Of a stretch of 64,000 bases of DNA, positions 13,101 to 24,810 are shown one piece after another. The stretch spans positions 5,456,001-5,520,000 of the forward strand of contig NC_052393.1 in NCBI RefSeq assembly GCF_009389715.1, written 5' to 3'. Positions within the stretch are counted from its first letter, which is position 1, and each line of letters opens with the position of its first letter. The stretch is from Phoenix dactylifera. Taxonomy: Eukaryota > Streptophyta > Magnoliopsida > Arecales > Arecaceae. Both the position numbers and the translations under genes were made by a program. Below the pieces are notes generated by a model, which saw only the letters and a list, made by a program, of their open reading frames with translations, was not told the DNA's origin and did no database searches.

Positions 13101-16100
13101 TGTCCTACTGCGTTAAAAAAAAATTGATTCATCTCAGACTCAAGGAGCACGTCATGGATGCAAATCAAATGCAAGGATGAAAGCTTGGAACCTGGAAACA
13201 CGTCCAGCTGATCAAAGATAAGATTAAAACTACTTTTTCCAAGCCCACCATACAAAGTTCCCCATCTCGATACTAGCCCCGTCCTATTACAGTGTCGGTA
13301 CATGGTACATTACGAGATGGCGAGGCTTATTAAGTTGTGGTACGGTATAAGACTACATATTAATACGGTATGGTATGTCCGGTACAGTACGGACTTTCTA
13401 ATCTCCTTATAGAACTTCTGCAACAAATCACTAAAACAAATTTTAGTGCCACTACTGGAGGCAATAAGTGTAGATGCAAGAGAGCATCATCTTTAACTAA
13501 GGCGAATGCAGCATCCAAAAGGAGGAAAACATTTTTTAAGGTCATAGACAACAGAATTTAGCAATACATTTTTCAGTTTTTTTTCCTTTTGACATGCGAA
13601 GCCTGAACATCAAACTAGATGGAATGCTTGTGTGACAAATAGATCGTGGTCACAAGAGCTGACCAATTCCAGGCAAACCAACACGTACCACACCAGACCA
13701 GTATCAGGTATTCAAGCATGCTTGCCCACTTTGACCCATGCCAAACTATGACTCAGTGCCAAGCAAAAAGTCCTTTTTTTTGTTTACTCTTTTTCTTTCT
13801 TCTTTTTTTTGTTTGTAGGGAGAGGGGGAGGGTTCAACAAGGCAAGACAGTGGCTAACACAATCTACACAAGCAACACTAAATCCTTTAATAAACAAATA
13901 ATTAGGGAGAGAGCCTACCCAGGAGTCCTAATAGAAACAAAGATGTACTGGACTAACAAGTAAAAGCAAACAAGATATTCTAAATATCAGTTGTTACCCG
14001 TTCTTATACTAGTAAGCATAGAAAGTAAAAGAGAATTGTTGTCATAATGTCATGTAATATTAGGAAAAAGGGACTTCTTAATTGTTAGACAAGCAATTCC
14101 TTGTAGGTTGAGCTCATTTTTTGCATACATTAGTCACTTGCGGAGAATGGCATTTCATTGGTACAATAGGCACATACTGATCACAAGGTTTTCGGAAAAA
14201 AAAAACTAAGAGATAGAACTGAGCTATGTCGAAGATACAATTTTCTGGAGGATCAATTGAATTTATGGAGGGATTTAAAGGAAAATCATTATATGCATTT
14301 AAGTAGTCATCCTTAGTATGAAAAACTTGCTGATTGATGTAGACATGCCAAGAACTTAGCCAATTTTATAAGGCTATGGTTTAGGCAATGGTAATCACGC
14401 TTTGCCGAACCGATCCGAACCGACCGGGTCAGCCCGGTACAGACCCGTCCGGCCTGAAACCAGTACCCGGACAACGTGGATACCAGTTCCAACTGTTTTC
14501 GAGCTAGTACCGACCGGTACGCATGCATACCAGCCGCGTATCGGTCTCATACCGGCCCGTACCAGTGCGAACCGGCCGGTTCGCATCGGTACCAAATTTT
14601 TTTTAGCACAGCGCGTGCGCTGTGGTGTGAGGGTGCATGGCCCTTTCATGAAAGGTTGAGAACATAAAACCTCAAATTTCATTCCCAGATTAAAACTAAT
14701 TTAGTTGAAGAGACAGCAGAATAATCTCAGGGCATCTTCAACACTGCTAAATAATCAAATAGTTCTAGACAGAAGAAGAATCTTAATAACATATTTAGAT
14801 GCATGTGCTATGAGACACGCAAGGATATTTATATGCATTTCATTCAAGACAATACTAATTTTAACTCTTTAATAGCGGACAATGATAAAGGAGGGCCAAT
14901 GCATGATGCTCCTGCCACTGTGGGGCCTAGGAGGGTCAGAATTATACAGCCATACCCCGCATGCAGAGAGGATGTTTCTACATTTCAAACCATGATATCT
15001 AAGTCATAATAAAGTAATGTTACCATTGCGTTAAGGCTCACCTTCAATTGATAGCAGAGAATGATAGAAACTATTAAAAAATAATGTCATGTATGGATTG
15101 GAATAAAAATTATGTGATCTCTAAACATTCACTAGCTTCTCATTATATGTTTTTTACTACACAAGAGTGAATGTGAATTCAGGATCAGAAAGTAATTGTT
15201 CAACTATCATCTAACAACAACATGATCATTCGGGTATAAATTATGGATGGCACTTAGGCACCTGCTGAAGCTTCTCTTCCATGTCAGAGAAAATGGAGAT
15301 GTTGCCAACGTATGATCTTCTGAGGATACAAAGAGAAATGTTAAAATGTTGTGGAAGACAAACCACATCCACAGCTAGAAAGGAAATGCATTTGAATGAA
15401 GCCTTGGTTTGTACATTTAGAATAATGACCTGTAATTTTCAAAATTTCAAATATAAAGCAACTTTATCTTAAAAAAATGCTTGCTGTTAAACCCATTCCA
15501 AGATTGTCAAATTGACCACCCCATCAAGTCTTTTTTGGAATTAAAGGATAACAGAAGAAATGCCCTTAAAGATCTGCATCATGATAAAACTACGAGGCAT
15601 TGGTCCAGCTTTATTCCCGGAGGATATGAAAATCTAAATAGTAAACTCTTTATTTTGGTAATCCGACCAACAACCAGCAAGTATGATGCACTAAAGTATG
15701 AAATTGTTTCACAACAGCCTGTCAACCTGACATTAACCATCTAGATTGGTGTCAACTTTCTAGCCAATGCAATGGTGAGCAAGCGAAGGGTTCAACATGA
15801 GACCTCGAAGATCAATTGGCAGGTCACATAATCCACCTTGTTCATCACCCAGTTAAATGTCCATGTGATCAGAGAGAGAAAAATTATTGTAGTTATAATG
15901 CAAGAGTTTAATTGGCTAGAGAAAAGAAAGAAAATTGCTGGATCTAAAGGAAGGATTGCCACCTAGACTTGTACCAGAAACTCCCATAACCCTAGATGAC
16001 CAAAATAAGTTGAAATAAATAGTACCAGAGGATCTGATTTTTCTAAGGCAATAATTATGATAATATCTCATACTAATCAAGGTTAAGGTATCACTCATGG

Positions 16101-19039
16101 CAGAGATAAAAATGACAACTGCATCTCATGTACCATCAGCACAGGAAATGGAATTTCCTCGCTTATAAAACAGCTATAATGGAATATCATGAGATGAGAA
16201 ATAAACAGACCAAATCTACTTATTTCAACTTACTTTGTAATCCATTAGAAATACTATGTGTAAATACTATATACTTAGATAAATCTATTCGTTATATGAC
16301 AGCTATGATCTACTTGACACTGAAATTAACACAAATGAAAACAGACAGAAAAACATATAGTATTTACATACATTATCATCATAATAACACTATCAAGAGA
16401 ATCTGCTAACATTATATAACCACAAGTAAATGAACAAAAAAAAACAGTATACTAAACCATGATCGATCACATTTATTTCAAGTAATCCAACGTGTGTTGA
16501 TGCTTATACATTAACTAAGCATTTTAACAAGCCATACCCCTAAGATGAGGACTATATGATATAATCAAAAAGCACCGAAAAATATGAACCACCTGAAATC
16601 TATCAATGGCCGGATATAATTTTGACCAAACATATAGTAGTCAAAAGGTTCTCGAATTGCTTGGTGATGAGGTGAAAAAGTAAAGGGATCCTGCAAGAGA
16701 TGCATAGCTTTGTCATGCCACAAAAACACCTTAAAAGTAGCTTTGGGAAGAAAATGTTTTGATAAAACACATGAGCACATCTGCAGGTAGATGGACAATT
16801 TGAGAATGTCAAAGATGAACAGTCAGACCTCTACATCCAACAAAATTCGATCAAATGCAACAGCCATATTGGATAATATGATCTCGTTTGCTCTAGGATC
16901 TCCACTTTGCAAAACCTGAGAAGTTTTAATGTTCATTGAGTTCTGCATCAAGATAAAGAGGAAGGCAGATTCCACAAACAAGAAAACAAGAACAAAATTT
17001 TAACTGTGCATAAATCAAATTCGTCAAGAGGACAGCCAAAAAATTTTAGAAGAAGGTTATATTGATACATAAGAAATCCTTTGATACATTTCAACAGAGT
17101 CCAACTTGTGCATTGAATTATGAGAATTCAATGAGATGCAAGAGACGATATTGACAGTTTCAAGAACATAATAAGAAACATATAAACAAAAATGCTGCAA
17201 ATCACATAGCTCATTTGCACCAAGAACACATCAAGCTAGCATAATCATAGCCAAACCCACAGATCAAATCAAAGTACCATAAGTGATTAACTACTCTAAG
17301 TAAGCAATATATTAGTTATGCCCCTTGAATAGTATTTAAACTACAAGAAATAAGAGCATGAGGAAATTTTGTATTTTACAGTTTCTACTGCAACTGAAGA
17401 AATTATTTACCGCATTCCGGTAGTTATAATAAAGCGCCTCCAGCCCACTAGCAATATCTGAAGAAAGCCTTCCAGCTTCCACTTCCTTTCTAATATAGGA
17501 AAGCAGCTCTGCAGAAAAAGAATGATAACAATAAAAAAAGCTGATCCAGAAATTTTATGGATTTTTTAAGGATTCCAAAGTAACTTATAAGTCCACATGT
17601 CCTCAAAAGAATGCATGGTCTTGCATAATATGTTTCAACATTGCTGCATACACAACATAATGTAGCAGAGCACTTAAAGTTCATTCCATTCAGAAGTTCC
17701 ATCATTGATGTAAGGTTTGAAAGTATGATGGTGGCAAAAATGTCAAAAACTCTATGGAAATCTGATGTCTCAAGTATATAGCACTACCAAATGTAAGCTC
17801 AAATTAAAACCAGAGGACCTTAAAAGGCAGAACAGTATGGTCTGGAAAAGGCTCACTTATCAAAAGTTGCATGTCTAACCCATCTATCTAGCATCTACCA
17901 AAAACTCTATTATCCAGTACATAAGAAGTGGCTGGAAGAATCCAACCTAAGTAATGTACCCTTATGAGCAGGACACAAGCAATAAACAAAACAAAAAGGT
18001 TGTTAACCAAATCAGCAAGAAACAGTTTATATGCAAGGTCAAGAACCAATGACTTCGTGAACATGAAGCACAACCCTGTCGATATGTAACAGAGTATGCA
18101 ATGAAATAACTTGAAACAAGTAACATAGACTTAAGAAGGTTGAGTCATAAGTCCATTATCTTAATCAAGATTCAGTCTTTCTAACATCTGAAAATTATAG
18201 TGGCTTCCCTACAGGCACTGGTGAAACTTCACCACCTGTTGATAATTTTGAGGAGCGATCATTTTACAGCAGAGTGGAAGTAAACCAAACTGATATGGCA
18301 AACCACATTTGACTAAATTGTTTACTACATGTAATGCATTGAGGAGGAATGACCATGGCAGACGAAGGTTGACTGCAAAAGAAAATAACCTAGGCACTCT
18401 TCAAGAATACAACAATATATCATGCCGTTCTTTTGGAATATAGATTCATGTCAGATATGGGGAGTTTCTTTAATTTTCGAACCGGATGTCCTTCCCCCCA
18501 TTGAATGTAGAGGGCTTATTATTTTACTCATTAACTGTACACATAATTAGAAATCAAGAAACGCATAGCATTCAAAACCCTCCAAAGCATTCAAGAACCA
18601 GAAACAAAAGTAATCATAACAGGACAAGTATGAAAAGAAGCAAGTGGGAAAATCAAGAAAGAGCCTAACCTTCTTCGCTCCGAGCCCGGAAAAAGGGCCG
18701 GGAATGCCCGACCTCCTCCTCCGCCCCGGTATCCGACGCAAGAACAGCCCTCTTCATGGCGCTCTTCCACCCCCTCGCCGCAACCTTGCTCTCCACCGCC
18801 TCCACCACGGCCTTCGTCCTCGATGTGTAGATCCCACACGGACAACGTCGAAGGCTCGACCGAACCGAAGAATCCAGCGATGTGCAAGACCGCGAAATCA
18901 AAGCCAGAGATGATCCGCCGCCAAAAACCGAAAACCTAGCTGCCGAAACCGATCCCGAAACGCGCGGCAGAGCCGAGAGCGTCAGCATCGCCGTCCAGGA
19001 AGGCGAGAAACCAACGCAAGAACTCATCAAACGATCCAA
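4149..19039 (-). CDS. ATS1: Plastidial glycerol-3-phosphate acyltransferase, 3' end missing
   Basis: Soluble plastid-stroma enzyme that moves an acyl group from acyl-ACP to the sn-1 position of glycerol-3-phosphate, the first step of prokaryotic-pathway glycerolipid (notably phosphatidylglycerol) synthesis. Coding exons, minus strand: 18670-19039, 17411-17508, 16829-16915, 16593-16690, 15262-15319, 9928-10029, 9765-9826, 9561-9671, 7082-7160, 4406-4525, 4149-4262. All junctions are GT-AG and phases agree, giving 433 codons. Residues 1 to about 100 are Ser/Arg/Ala-rich like a transit peptide. Conserved blocks follow in order: [15 protein letters not shown] (exon 2), [20 protein letters not shown] (exon 4), the acyltransferase HX4D motif NHQSEAD with His247 and Asp252 (exon 6), [12 protein letters not shown] (exon 8), [12 protein letters not shown] (exon 9). 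The family is about 460-475 aa, so roughly 40 residues are missing. Met1 is the first ATG of the frame; Met5 is an alternative start. Intron 5 is 5.2 kb and full of repeats. Confidence 0.93.
6331..6362. repeat. (TA)n/(CA)n microsatellite
   Basis: A run of alternating TA followed by CA dinucleotides within GPAT intron 9. Confidence 0.85.
6727..6921 (-). pseudogene. LINE-type RNase H-like (RVT_3) fragment
   Basis: The minus strand reads [15 protein letters not shown], then a GGVMW segment and LPRSLQDLL. This resembles the C-terminal end of the RNase H-like domain found at the 3' end of plant LINE polyproteins and their derivatives (family knowledge: HVYREANxxADxLAxxG). The remainder of the domain and the reverse transcriptase are absent. 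It is a relic inside GPAT intron 9, in the same orientation as the gene. Confidence 0.6.
7161..9560 (-). other. GPAT intron 8
   Basis: AT-rich intron. It contains a CCGGTACCG-type repeat at 8310-8520 and otherwise nothing I can recognise. Confidence 0.7.
8310..8520. repeat. CCGGTACCG-rich repeat, short copy
   Basis: About 200 bp packed with CGGTACC, GGTACGG and GAACCGGT words. It matches the terminal parts of the larger copy at 484-1500 but lacks the GC-rich core. It lies in GPAT intron 8. Confidence 0.55.
10125..10405. repeat. CCGGTACCG-rich repeat with GC-rich core
   Basis: A left segment with ACCGGTCGCC and GAACCGGTACCGAACC words is followed by a core with repeated GCATTAAATG and CCCGCACG-type segments, which matches the core at about 590-760. 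GC content is far above the flanking intron. It lies in GPAT intron 5, about 100 bp upstream of exon 6. Confidence 0.6.
10871..11107. repeat. 236-bp direct repeat, copy 1
   Basis: Begins AGCCCAACTTTGTTATG and ends at GAAGTTTCCCA. An almost identical copy lies at 11997-12232, with only a handful of mismatches. The two copies bracket a Copia-type LTR segment. This is far longer than a target-site duplication made by an integrase. Confidence 0.85.
11108..11470 (+). mobile_element. Copia-type LTR (single copy)
   Basis: 363 bp beginning TGTTGGATCCC and ending CATCA, i.e. TG...CA ends. It contains a TATA-like CTATAAATAG near 11,270. It is immediately followed by a TGGTATCAGAGC primer-binding site at 11472-11483, complementary to the 3' end of initiator tRNA-Met as is usual in plant Copia elements. 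No second LTR was found in the window. Confidence 0.75.
11471..11996 (+). mobile_element. Leader of a truncated LTR element
   Basis: Starts with the primer-binding site (11472-11483). A middle part has two CGATGTGGGAC/CGATATGAGAC-like segments. A GC-rich tail (about 11,730-11,990) has open frames on both strands but no recognisable protein family. It stops exactly where the second copy of the 236-bp repeat begins. No gag or pol motif is visible. Confidence 0.5.
11997..12232. repeat. 236-bp direct repeat, copy 2
   Basis: Second copy of the sequence at 10871-11107. Copy 1 ends at the left edge of the LTR and copy 2 starts at the right edge of the LTR leader, so the inserted 889 bp are exactly enclosed. 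Confidence 0.85.
13255..13400. repeat. CCGGTACCG-like repeat, degenerate copy
   Basis: Repeated CGGTACA, GGTACGG and GGTATGG words in a 145-bp stretch. It is more diverged than the copies at 484-1500 and 14,398-14,600. Confidence 0.45.
14398..14600. repeat. CCGGTACCG-rich repeat
   Basis: About 200 bp of GAACCGACCGG, CCCGGTACAG, ACCGGTACG and ACCGGCCGG words, followed by a short GC-rich tail. It lies in GPAT intron 5. Confidence 0.55.
15320..16592 (-). other. GPAT intron 4
   Basis: AT-rich intron between exons 4 and 5; no recognisable element. Confidence 0.7.
17509..18669 (-). other. GPAT intron 1
   Basis: First intron, bounded by an AAG|GTTAGG donor and a TTCTGCAG acceptor on the minus strand. 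Nothing else recognised in it. Confidence 0.75.
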
Positions 19040-19230
19040 AGATCCACTCCCGCCGCGAGAACGCTCATGGAGCTCCCCGAAACCCTAACGCTAGATCCCT
19101 CCCCCTCGAACTCGAAGCTGATCTCGGTGGGAGAACTCCGTCCCAGAGACCCGTTGAGAAGTGAAAGAAGATAGGCGCTTCAACAACGACGGGAGCGGGT
19201 ATTCATAGACCCACCTCCTTATCCGCGGTC
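19040..19230 (-). promoter_or_regulatory. GPAT 5'UTR and probable core promoter
   Basis: Directly upstream of the GPAT start codon. The 5'UTR side is C/T- and G-rich and contains an AACCCTA-type motif near 19,080. On the minus strand the best TATA-like word is TATGAATA at 19,200-19,207, about 160 bp before the ATG. No start site can be fixed from sequence alone. Confidence 0.35.
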
Positions 19231-21320
19231 ATTGGTCCGATCGAAAGGTTTGCAACTCCAAAAATCACGAATTTACAAACCAAGAAAACATTCATTTTTC
19301 TAACATTTTAATTTTAGTGGGTTTTTCGAAGAGGCGGCGGGGGGTGCGAAGAGAGGCGGAGGAGGATGAGCGCACCGCGCCGTGGCAGCCCAGTCTCAGA
19401 CCTCCGAGTAATGAGATGATGCAACGTGGCAGCCAGCATTGGATGCGATATACGGACGGAAGCATTTTATACACGTGCCTCAGGCGTGATGCCGGGACCG
19501 CACGGACTTCGGCGGACACGAGTCACGAGCCGAAGCGCTGTTCACGTGGTGGACACGTGTCGATCCGCGTGCCACTGAGACGGGACGGATAAGCTTAAGC
19601 TAGGGCCTAGGAGGTGAGTGATTGGATTCCGGCGAATTGGCTGCCGTTGGTCTGATCCAAGGATTCCTGACCGTCCGACAGAAGTGGCCTTGTGATAAGA
19701 TCTTGGAATCTTAATCATTTAATCGGATGTTTTGTCGTCAAGTTATAATAATTCGAAAAAAGCATCGCACCAAAGGGACTTTCTTAATTATTTTGATGGA
19801 GTTAGTGAGTTCGTGATTGGAACTCTCAATTCTTAGTTTCCAGCTTCAATTAAATTGTAGGAGCCACCGATGACGACGACATTGGACAAAATTTTAGCGA
19901 GTGGATGGGCTTGGATCGCCTACGATGCGCTCTTTGAAATTTTGTGCAGAATGTGGGGTCGACATGAACGGCCCGAGTGCAAGCAGAGTTGTAGCCATTC
20001 GGAGGTGGTTAATAATTGAAAGTCCAAAAGGACGTTGTGGAATTGAAACATTGAAGCGATCCCGATAAGACCAAAGCCTGATGATGGCCCGAGGCTAAAG
20101 CTAGTCACAAGCATCGGAGCTGGATTTCACGAAGAGTCAAGGTCTCAATAGCAATATTATGCCTCATAAATAATCAAATCTTGTTTTATGATTTTAGTAC
20201 TAAATTATAGATTGAGATGTACATGAAATACTTTTGAATTGTAAACTAATGATTTCTTATGTTAGCAGTGGCCGTCGTGATGGTGGTTTTATTATTACAT
20301 AGTTTTATTATTTCTAGGTTTAATCCTTTAATTCTATCCAAACTTTCAGTTAATTTTCTATAGTTTTTGTTTTCTTTTCATTCTAAATCTTTGCCCACTT
20401 TGAAACATTGGTTCATGACAAAGAAACATAAACAATTAATAATACAAATCTATTACTCATTGGTCACATTATTCGTAGAATTATTAAAAGAATTAGCAAT
20501 CCTTCGATAAACTATAATGAGACAAATACTTTGTTGAAGTATTTATGCAGGTTAAATCAATTATAAAATAGCTAATAATTTATTTTTTAAAAAAAAGTTA
20601 GTTGATTGTCAAACCATATATGTATAAGAAATAATTTGAACAATCAAAATATATTTTCGTTCATCAATTATTGCAGCTGAAACTACTAAGCAATGAATCA
20701 AGCACAGTGTGCTTGCCCCAATCTTGTGTATCCTATATGCATTGAATTTCTCTCCTTTTGAAATATTATTTTTTGTTTTATTGAGAATTTGTATCTTGTA
20801 TGCACTGAAAGTCACCCACTTGAAATTTTATTAAAAAGTATAAATAAAAACAATATGGATTAAAGAGATGAAGAAGAAAACGAAGAAGACAAAAGAAAAA
20901 TTAGTGGTACAGTCCAATTAGCTTAGAGGAATGATTTTAAGGAATGAAATCAGATGGCTGATTAGCTTGTTGCTCATGCGTTTCATGAAAATCGTATCTT
21001 ACCCCCCAATATCATTGAAAGAGATAATGAGTCCAGCCAATAGTTTGATAAACATATTAAAGGTAAAAGGAGGCAAACATTACATCAGAGACCACAGAGA
21101 TTAACATATGACATTGAAGCTACTCGTTGCTATGAAATTGCATAGTACCACCTAATCTTTGAATGATTGTGAAGCTTAATATCAAAAATGACTGTGCTAT
21201 TTTTTCTTCTACAGAAAAAAAAAAAGCGTTATTTCTCTCCCTTCATACTGTCCAAAAAAATTGTAAAAAGAAGCTGACCGAAGCTAATCTTAAATGCTTT
21301 GAGATTTTTAATTTCTTCAA
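19231..21320. other. Intergenic region, no gene seen
   Basis: A GC-rich stretch (19,320-19,620) has open but featureless frames; the rest is AT-rich. No conserved protein, RNA gene or transposon ends are visible. Confidence 0.6.
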
Positions 21321-21321
21321 T

Positions 21322-21540
21322 CTAGACCAAAAGAGTATTTAGAGGGCAAAGTAGATGTTCAAAATTCAACATATCTAGAGTTGTGGATCGAAGAACACAA
21401 AAAAATTGATATTTAAGAAAAAGATGGCTATTGGGTTCGATCCCTGCCTTACACAATGGGCAAAAGAAATCAAATATAAGAAAAAACGTACCTTCCCCAT
21501 ATCCCAAGACTAGTTTCAGCCGGCCAAATTAAATCAACAC
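21322..21540 (-). pseudogene. LINE reverse-transcriptase zinc-binding (zf-RVT-like) fragment
   Basis: The minus-strand frame contains FFCPLCKAGIEPNSHLFLKY. This fits the CxxC...H pattern of the zinc-binding domain that follows the reverse transcriptase in plant LINE ORF2 relatives. Only about 60 residues are open and no other domain is left. It is a decayed retroelement scrap. Confidence 0.5.
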
Positions 21541-21689
21541 ACATGCTCACTTTGGAGGAAGGTACATCGAAGAAATTGGACTATTGTCTATATAACTTGA
21601 ACTAACAACAAAAGAAATCAGATACAAGGATAGATGAGTGCCCAATACTTGTCAATTTGAACAAGGGGTGCAAATGAGACAAGTAGGAG

Positions 21690-22110
21690 CTATTCAAGCT
21701 CGACTCATGTCTAAGTTTGACTTGGCTCGACTATTATCGAGCTCGAGTAACTCAAAAAAAAATTTCAAGTCAAACTCGAGTAGCAAAAATACTCGATTTA
21801 AATACTTATGAGCCTATATATTTTTATAGTATTATATTTTATTTATAATATAATTATTAATTTAATATTTTAAAACATAGTATTATGTTATATTTTGTTT
21901 TAACCATATTTTTTAATTATGACCAAGTTTCAAATTCGAGCTCGAGTATATTCAAGTCAAGTCGAGTTAATCTTGAGTATTATTTTTTTTATTGAATTGA
22001 GCTCAAGCTTGGATATTAAGGCTCGATCAATCTCGAGTCGAGTTGAGCTTAAGCCTTTAACTACTCAACACGACTCAACTTGGCTCGATTGTAGTCTTAA
22101 TTTGAACTAT
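21690..22110. repeat. CTCGAG/GAGCTCGA-rich repeat
   Basis: Two outer blocks rich in GCTCGAC, ACTCGAG, TCAAGTCAA and GAGCTTAAGC words surround a very AT-rich centre (21,800-21,910). The arrangement is roughly palindromic and looks like a non-autonomous DNA element, but I could not fix exact ends. Similar gagcttg/ggctcga-type words recur at 33,190-33,930 and 40,860-40,990. Confidence 0.4.
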
Positions 22111-22512
22111 AGTTATACAATCCCAAACTTCTATGTACAATGTAAACGGTAAAAATATTTCTTACATAAGAAGAAAATAATTCTTTGAAAAACTCCAAAA
22201 CCTAAAGTTATTTAGGCACAATCTTGAGCCTCTCTTTTTGTAGCGATGCCTTGAGTCTCCTTCCCCTAATTTTTTGGCCTACATTTCTGTTTAAATTATA
22301 GGTAGCATGAGCATGGTGTTCTTTATTTCTATTTTTCTAGAGAAGTAAAATGGGAGTTAGCATTTGTCGCTCAAGTGATAAAGCAAGAAAGATAAAAAAT
22401 CAAAGAAATTAATCAATAATGAAGGCATCAATGAGGGCAGAATTTTTCTATAAATCGGTTCCCTTTACCATTTTTTCTCTCTATTTTCGTATGGAGAGCT
22501 CCAAAACACAAG

Positions 22513-22992
22513 GGGCTCGTTTGGTTCGCGGGAAGCATTTTGCTTCCTAGGAATTTGTTTCCCAGGAATCATATTCCTAGGAAGAGGATGCCTAGGAAAG
22601 TACTTTTGGCATGTTTGGTTGACCATGGGAAAGTGACAAATTTCCAAGGTGCTTATGTTTGGTTGGCCATCTACTTTCCTAGGAAAGTTATATATAATTT
22701 CTATTATGCCCTTAATAAAAATTAAGTTTTTAATGCCTCTTTAATGCTTCTTTAATGCTGAAGGGACTTTTTGGGAAAAAGTAAAAATGGAGTGATTCCC
22801 GCCTCATGGGAAAGTAACTTTCCCATGTTTCTCATGGGAAAGACTTTCCCATGAAATGTGGGAATCACATTCCCATGGGAATACTACTTTCCCTTCTCTC
22901 TCCTTTGAAAACTCCAACCAAACAAGAGGCATCTCATTACTTTCCCGTTGACCACACTTTCCCCCTTCTTTTCCCGCGAACCAAACGAGCCC
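22513..22992. mobile_element. MITE with terminal inverted repeats
   Basis: 480 bp. The left end GGGCTCGTTTGGTTCGCGGG is the exact reverse complement of the right end CCCGCGAACCAAACGAGCCC. Both ends are flanked by AAG (22510-22512 and 22993-22995), a possible 3-bp target-site duplication as made by PIF/Harbinger-type transposases. Inner parts are rich in CCTAGGAA and CATGGGAAAG words, themselves partly inverted. There is no coding capacity. Confidence 0.85.
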
Positions 22993-23348
22993 AAGAAGTT
23001 GGCTCATCCTAAATAGAGGTAGCATGTAGATAGTGCAGGTAAACCGAGCATGAAGTGGACCGACCGGTTCTAAGCAACCCATAAATTTTAATTAACACTT
23101 GCATGCATGTGCTAAAAAATCATTAGTGTAGTTTCTAAATATGATTAGTCATTTGAACTACTATTTGGTATGTGACCCCCTTTTTTTTTTACCATGCTGC
23201 AGAGAAATAACATACATAACATAATCTGCAGGATATATATCTTAAAGATCAATATGTAAGATCACAATCAATAGTAATAATGGATGTGATTTGCACTTAA
23301 GTTGCATGTTTTTGGGATATTAATAATGTTATAATTTCAAAGAATAGG

Positions 23349-23742
23349 TGGTGTGGACACCAGTGCCAGGTTAGCCAGCGCTCGAGTCTACGATCGCCAC
23401 AGGGTCCAGCCAGTTCAGAGGGTCCAGCCAGCTTGATTTTATTTTGGATTGATTTTATGTTATTTCATTTTATTTTATTTTAGGAGCTTGTTCACATATT
23501 GTCATTTGAGGGCTCTTATGGGATTGTTTTATTTGTAGGGGTCTTTTTGTTATTTTGTGACTTTATATATATGGGTCCATGCACTTATTTAGGGTTATTG
23601 AATGGTTGAATGAAATTAGTCTCCTTTTTTCTCTCAAAGCCTTGGTGCGAAGCCATGACCATAACCAGGTGAAAAGCTTGGTTCTTCCTCCTCTCCTCCT
23701 TCTCTCCTCTTCTTCCTCTCTTTCCTGCTTTGTCTTGCATCA
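23349..23742 (+). repeat. 5' LTR of the Gypsy element
   Basis: 394 bp, closely matching 27835-28229. It has a TATATATA box region near 23,565 and a C/T-rich tail. The right edge is followed by TTTGGTATCAGCCAGC, a partial match to the tRNA-Met-type primer-binding site. Confidence 0.88.
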
Positions 23743-24118
23743 ACTTTGGTATCAGCCAGCTTTGCCTCTGTTGCCAAAGCCCTACTCCGTGGGTGTCTGT
23801 CTTCTCTGCCTCTCTTTCCCTAAGTCAAACAAAAGGGTACAGCCCCTGCATCGATTCCTCTCCGCCTGTCGTTGCACCCGTGCCCGCCATCGCCACCCTC
23901 CATCCCGCGTCACCACGGAAGCCCGCCACCCTTGGTCCCAGCCATGCGACCACGGGCTGATAGGGGAATCCCCTCAGTTGCATCCATGTTGCTGCCGTCT
24001 GTAGCCGAAGCCGATGGAGGCACGCCATCGCCCCTCTCCGTCACCACGAAAACCGGCTGTCGCCACGAGCAAGTAACCCTCCCCTCAAAACCCTAGGCGG
24101 AACCCGAACTCATTCGGG

Positions 24119-24232
24119 TTAAAAAAAAAGAGAGAAAAAGAAAAAAAGGAAAAAAAGGGAAAAGGAAAGGAAAAACAAAAAAAGAGAGATAAAAAGAAAA
24201 AAAGAGAAAAAAAAGAAAAAAATACATGTTTC
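24119..24232. repeat. A/G-rich (polypurine) tract
   Basis: About 110 bp of almost pure A and G on the plus strand, inside the Gypsy element leader. Confidence 0.8.
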
Positions 24233-24235
24233 TGG

Positions 24236-24810
24236 TAGAGATGGGCATTGGGCCGTGCCGGGCCGGGCTCGGCCCAGGCCCCCCGGGCCATAGACCAAAC
24301 GGGCTGTGCCTGGCCCGGCCTGTTACTAAATGGGCCGTGCCTGGCATGGCCCGCTTAACCTAAAGGCTAAGCATGGCACGGCCCTAGGGCCGTGGGGTGG
24401 CGGGCCCTGCCGGGCCCGGCACGGGCCGTGCCATGCACGAGACAGACCGTGCCTGGCACGGTCCGTCTGTTAAAAAAAATAACCATTATGGGTGGCCCAT
24501 AACGGCTATTCTATTTTTTTGGCCTATAACGACTATTTGTGGCTTTTTACCCATTTTGCCCCTTTCAAGAGCCATAAAACGGCTAATTTGAGGGGTATTT
24601 TGGGGGAAAAAAATTGGAGTCCTATAAATACCCCTTTTCTCCCTCCTCCCGCGGGCCGTGCCGTGCTTGGCCCACGAATCGTGCCAGCCCAGGTGCTTAT
24701 GGGCCGTGCCGGGCTCGGCCCGCGGGCCAAAAATGCTTAACCCAGCCTGGCCCCCTTTTATGAGCCGTGCTTAGCATGGCCAGGCACGGCCCGCTTTGTG
24801 CCGGGCCATT
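24236..24810. repeat. GGGCCGTGCC-rich segment, possible nested hAT-like relic
   Basis: Dense GGGCCGTGCC, GGCCCGG and GGCACGG words in both orientations around an AT-richer centre. The left edge TAGAGATGGGCATTGGGCC resembles ends of plant hAT-type non-autonomous elements. I did not find a matching right end, so the assignment is tentative. Confidence 0.4.

Larger units (their letters stand above)
12233..15261 (-). other. Remainder of GPAT intron 5
   Basis: AT-rich intronic DNA with two CCGGTACCG-type repeats (13,255-13,400 and 14,398-14,600) and a T-rich tract near 13,780-13,815. No coding signal. Confidence 0.65.
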
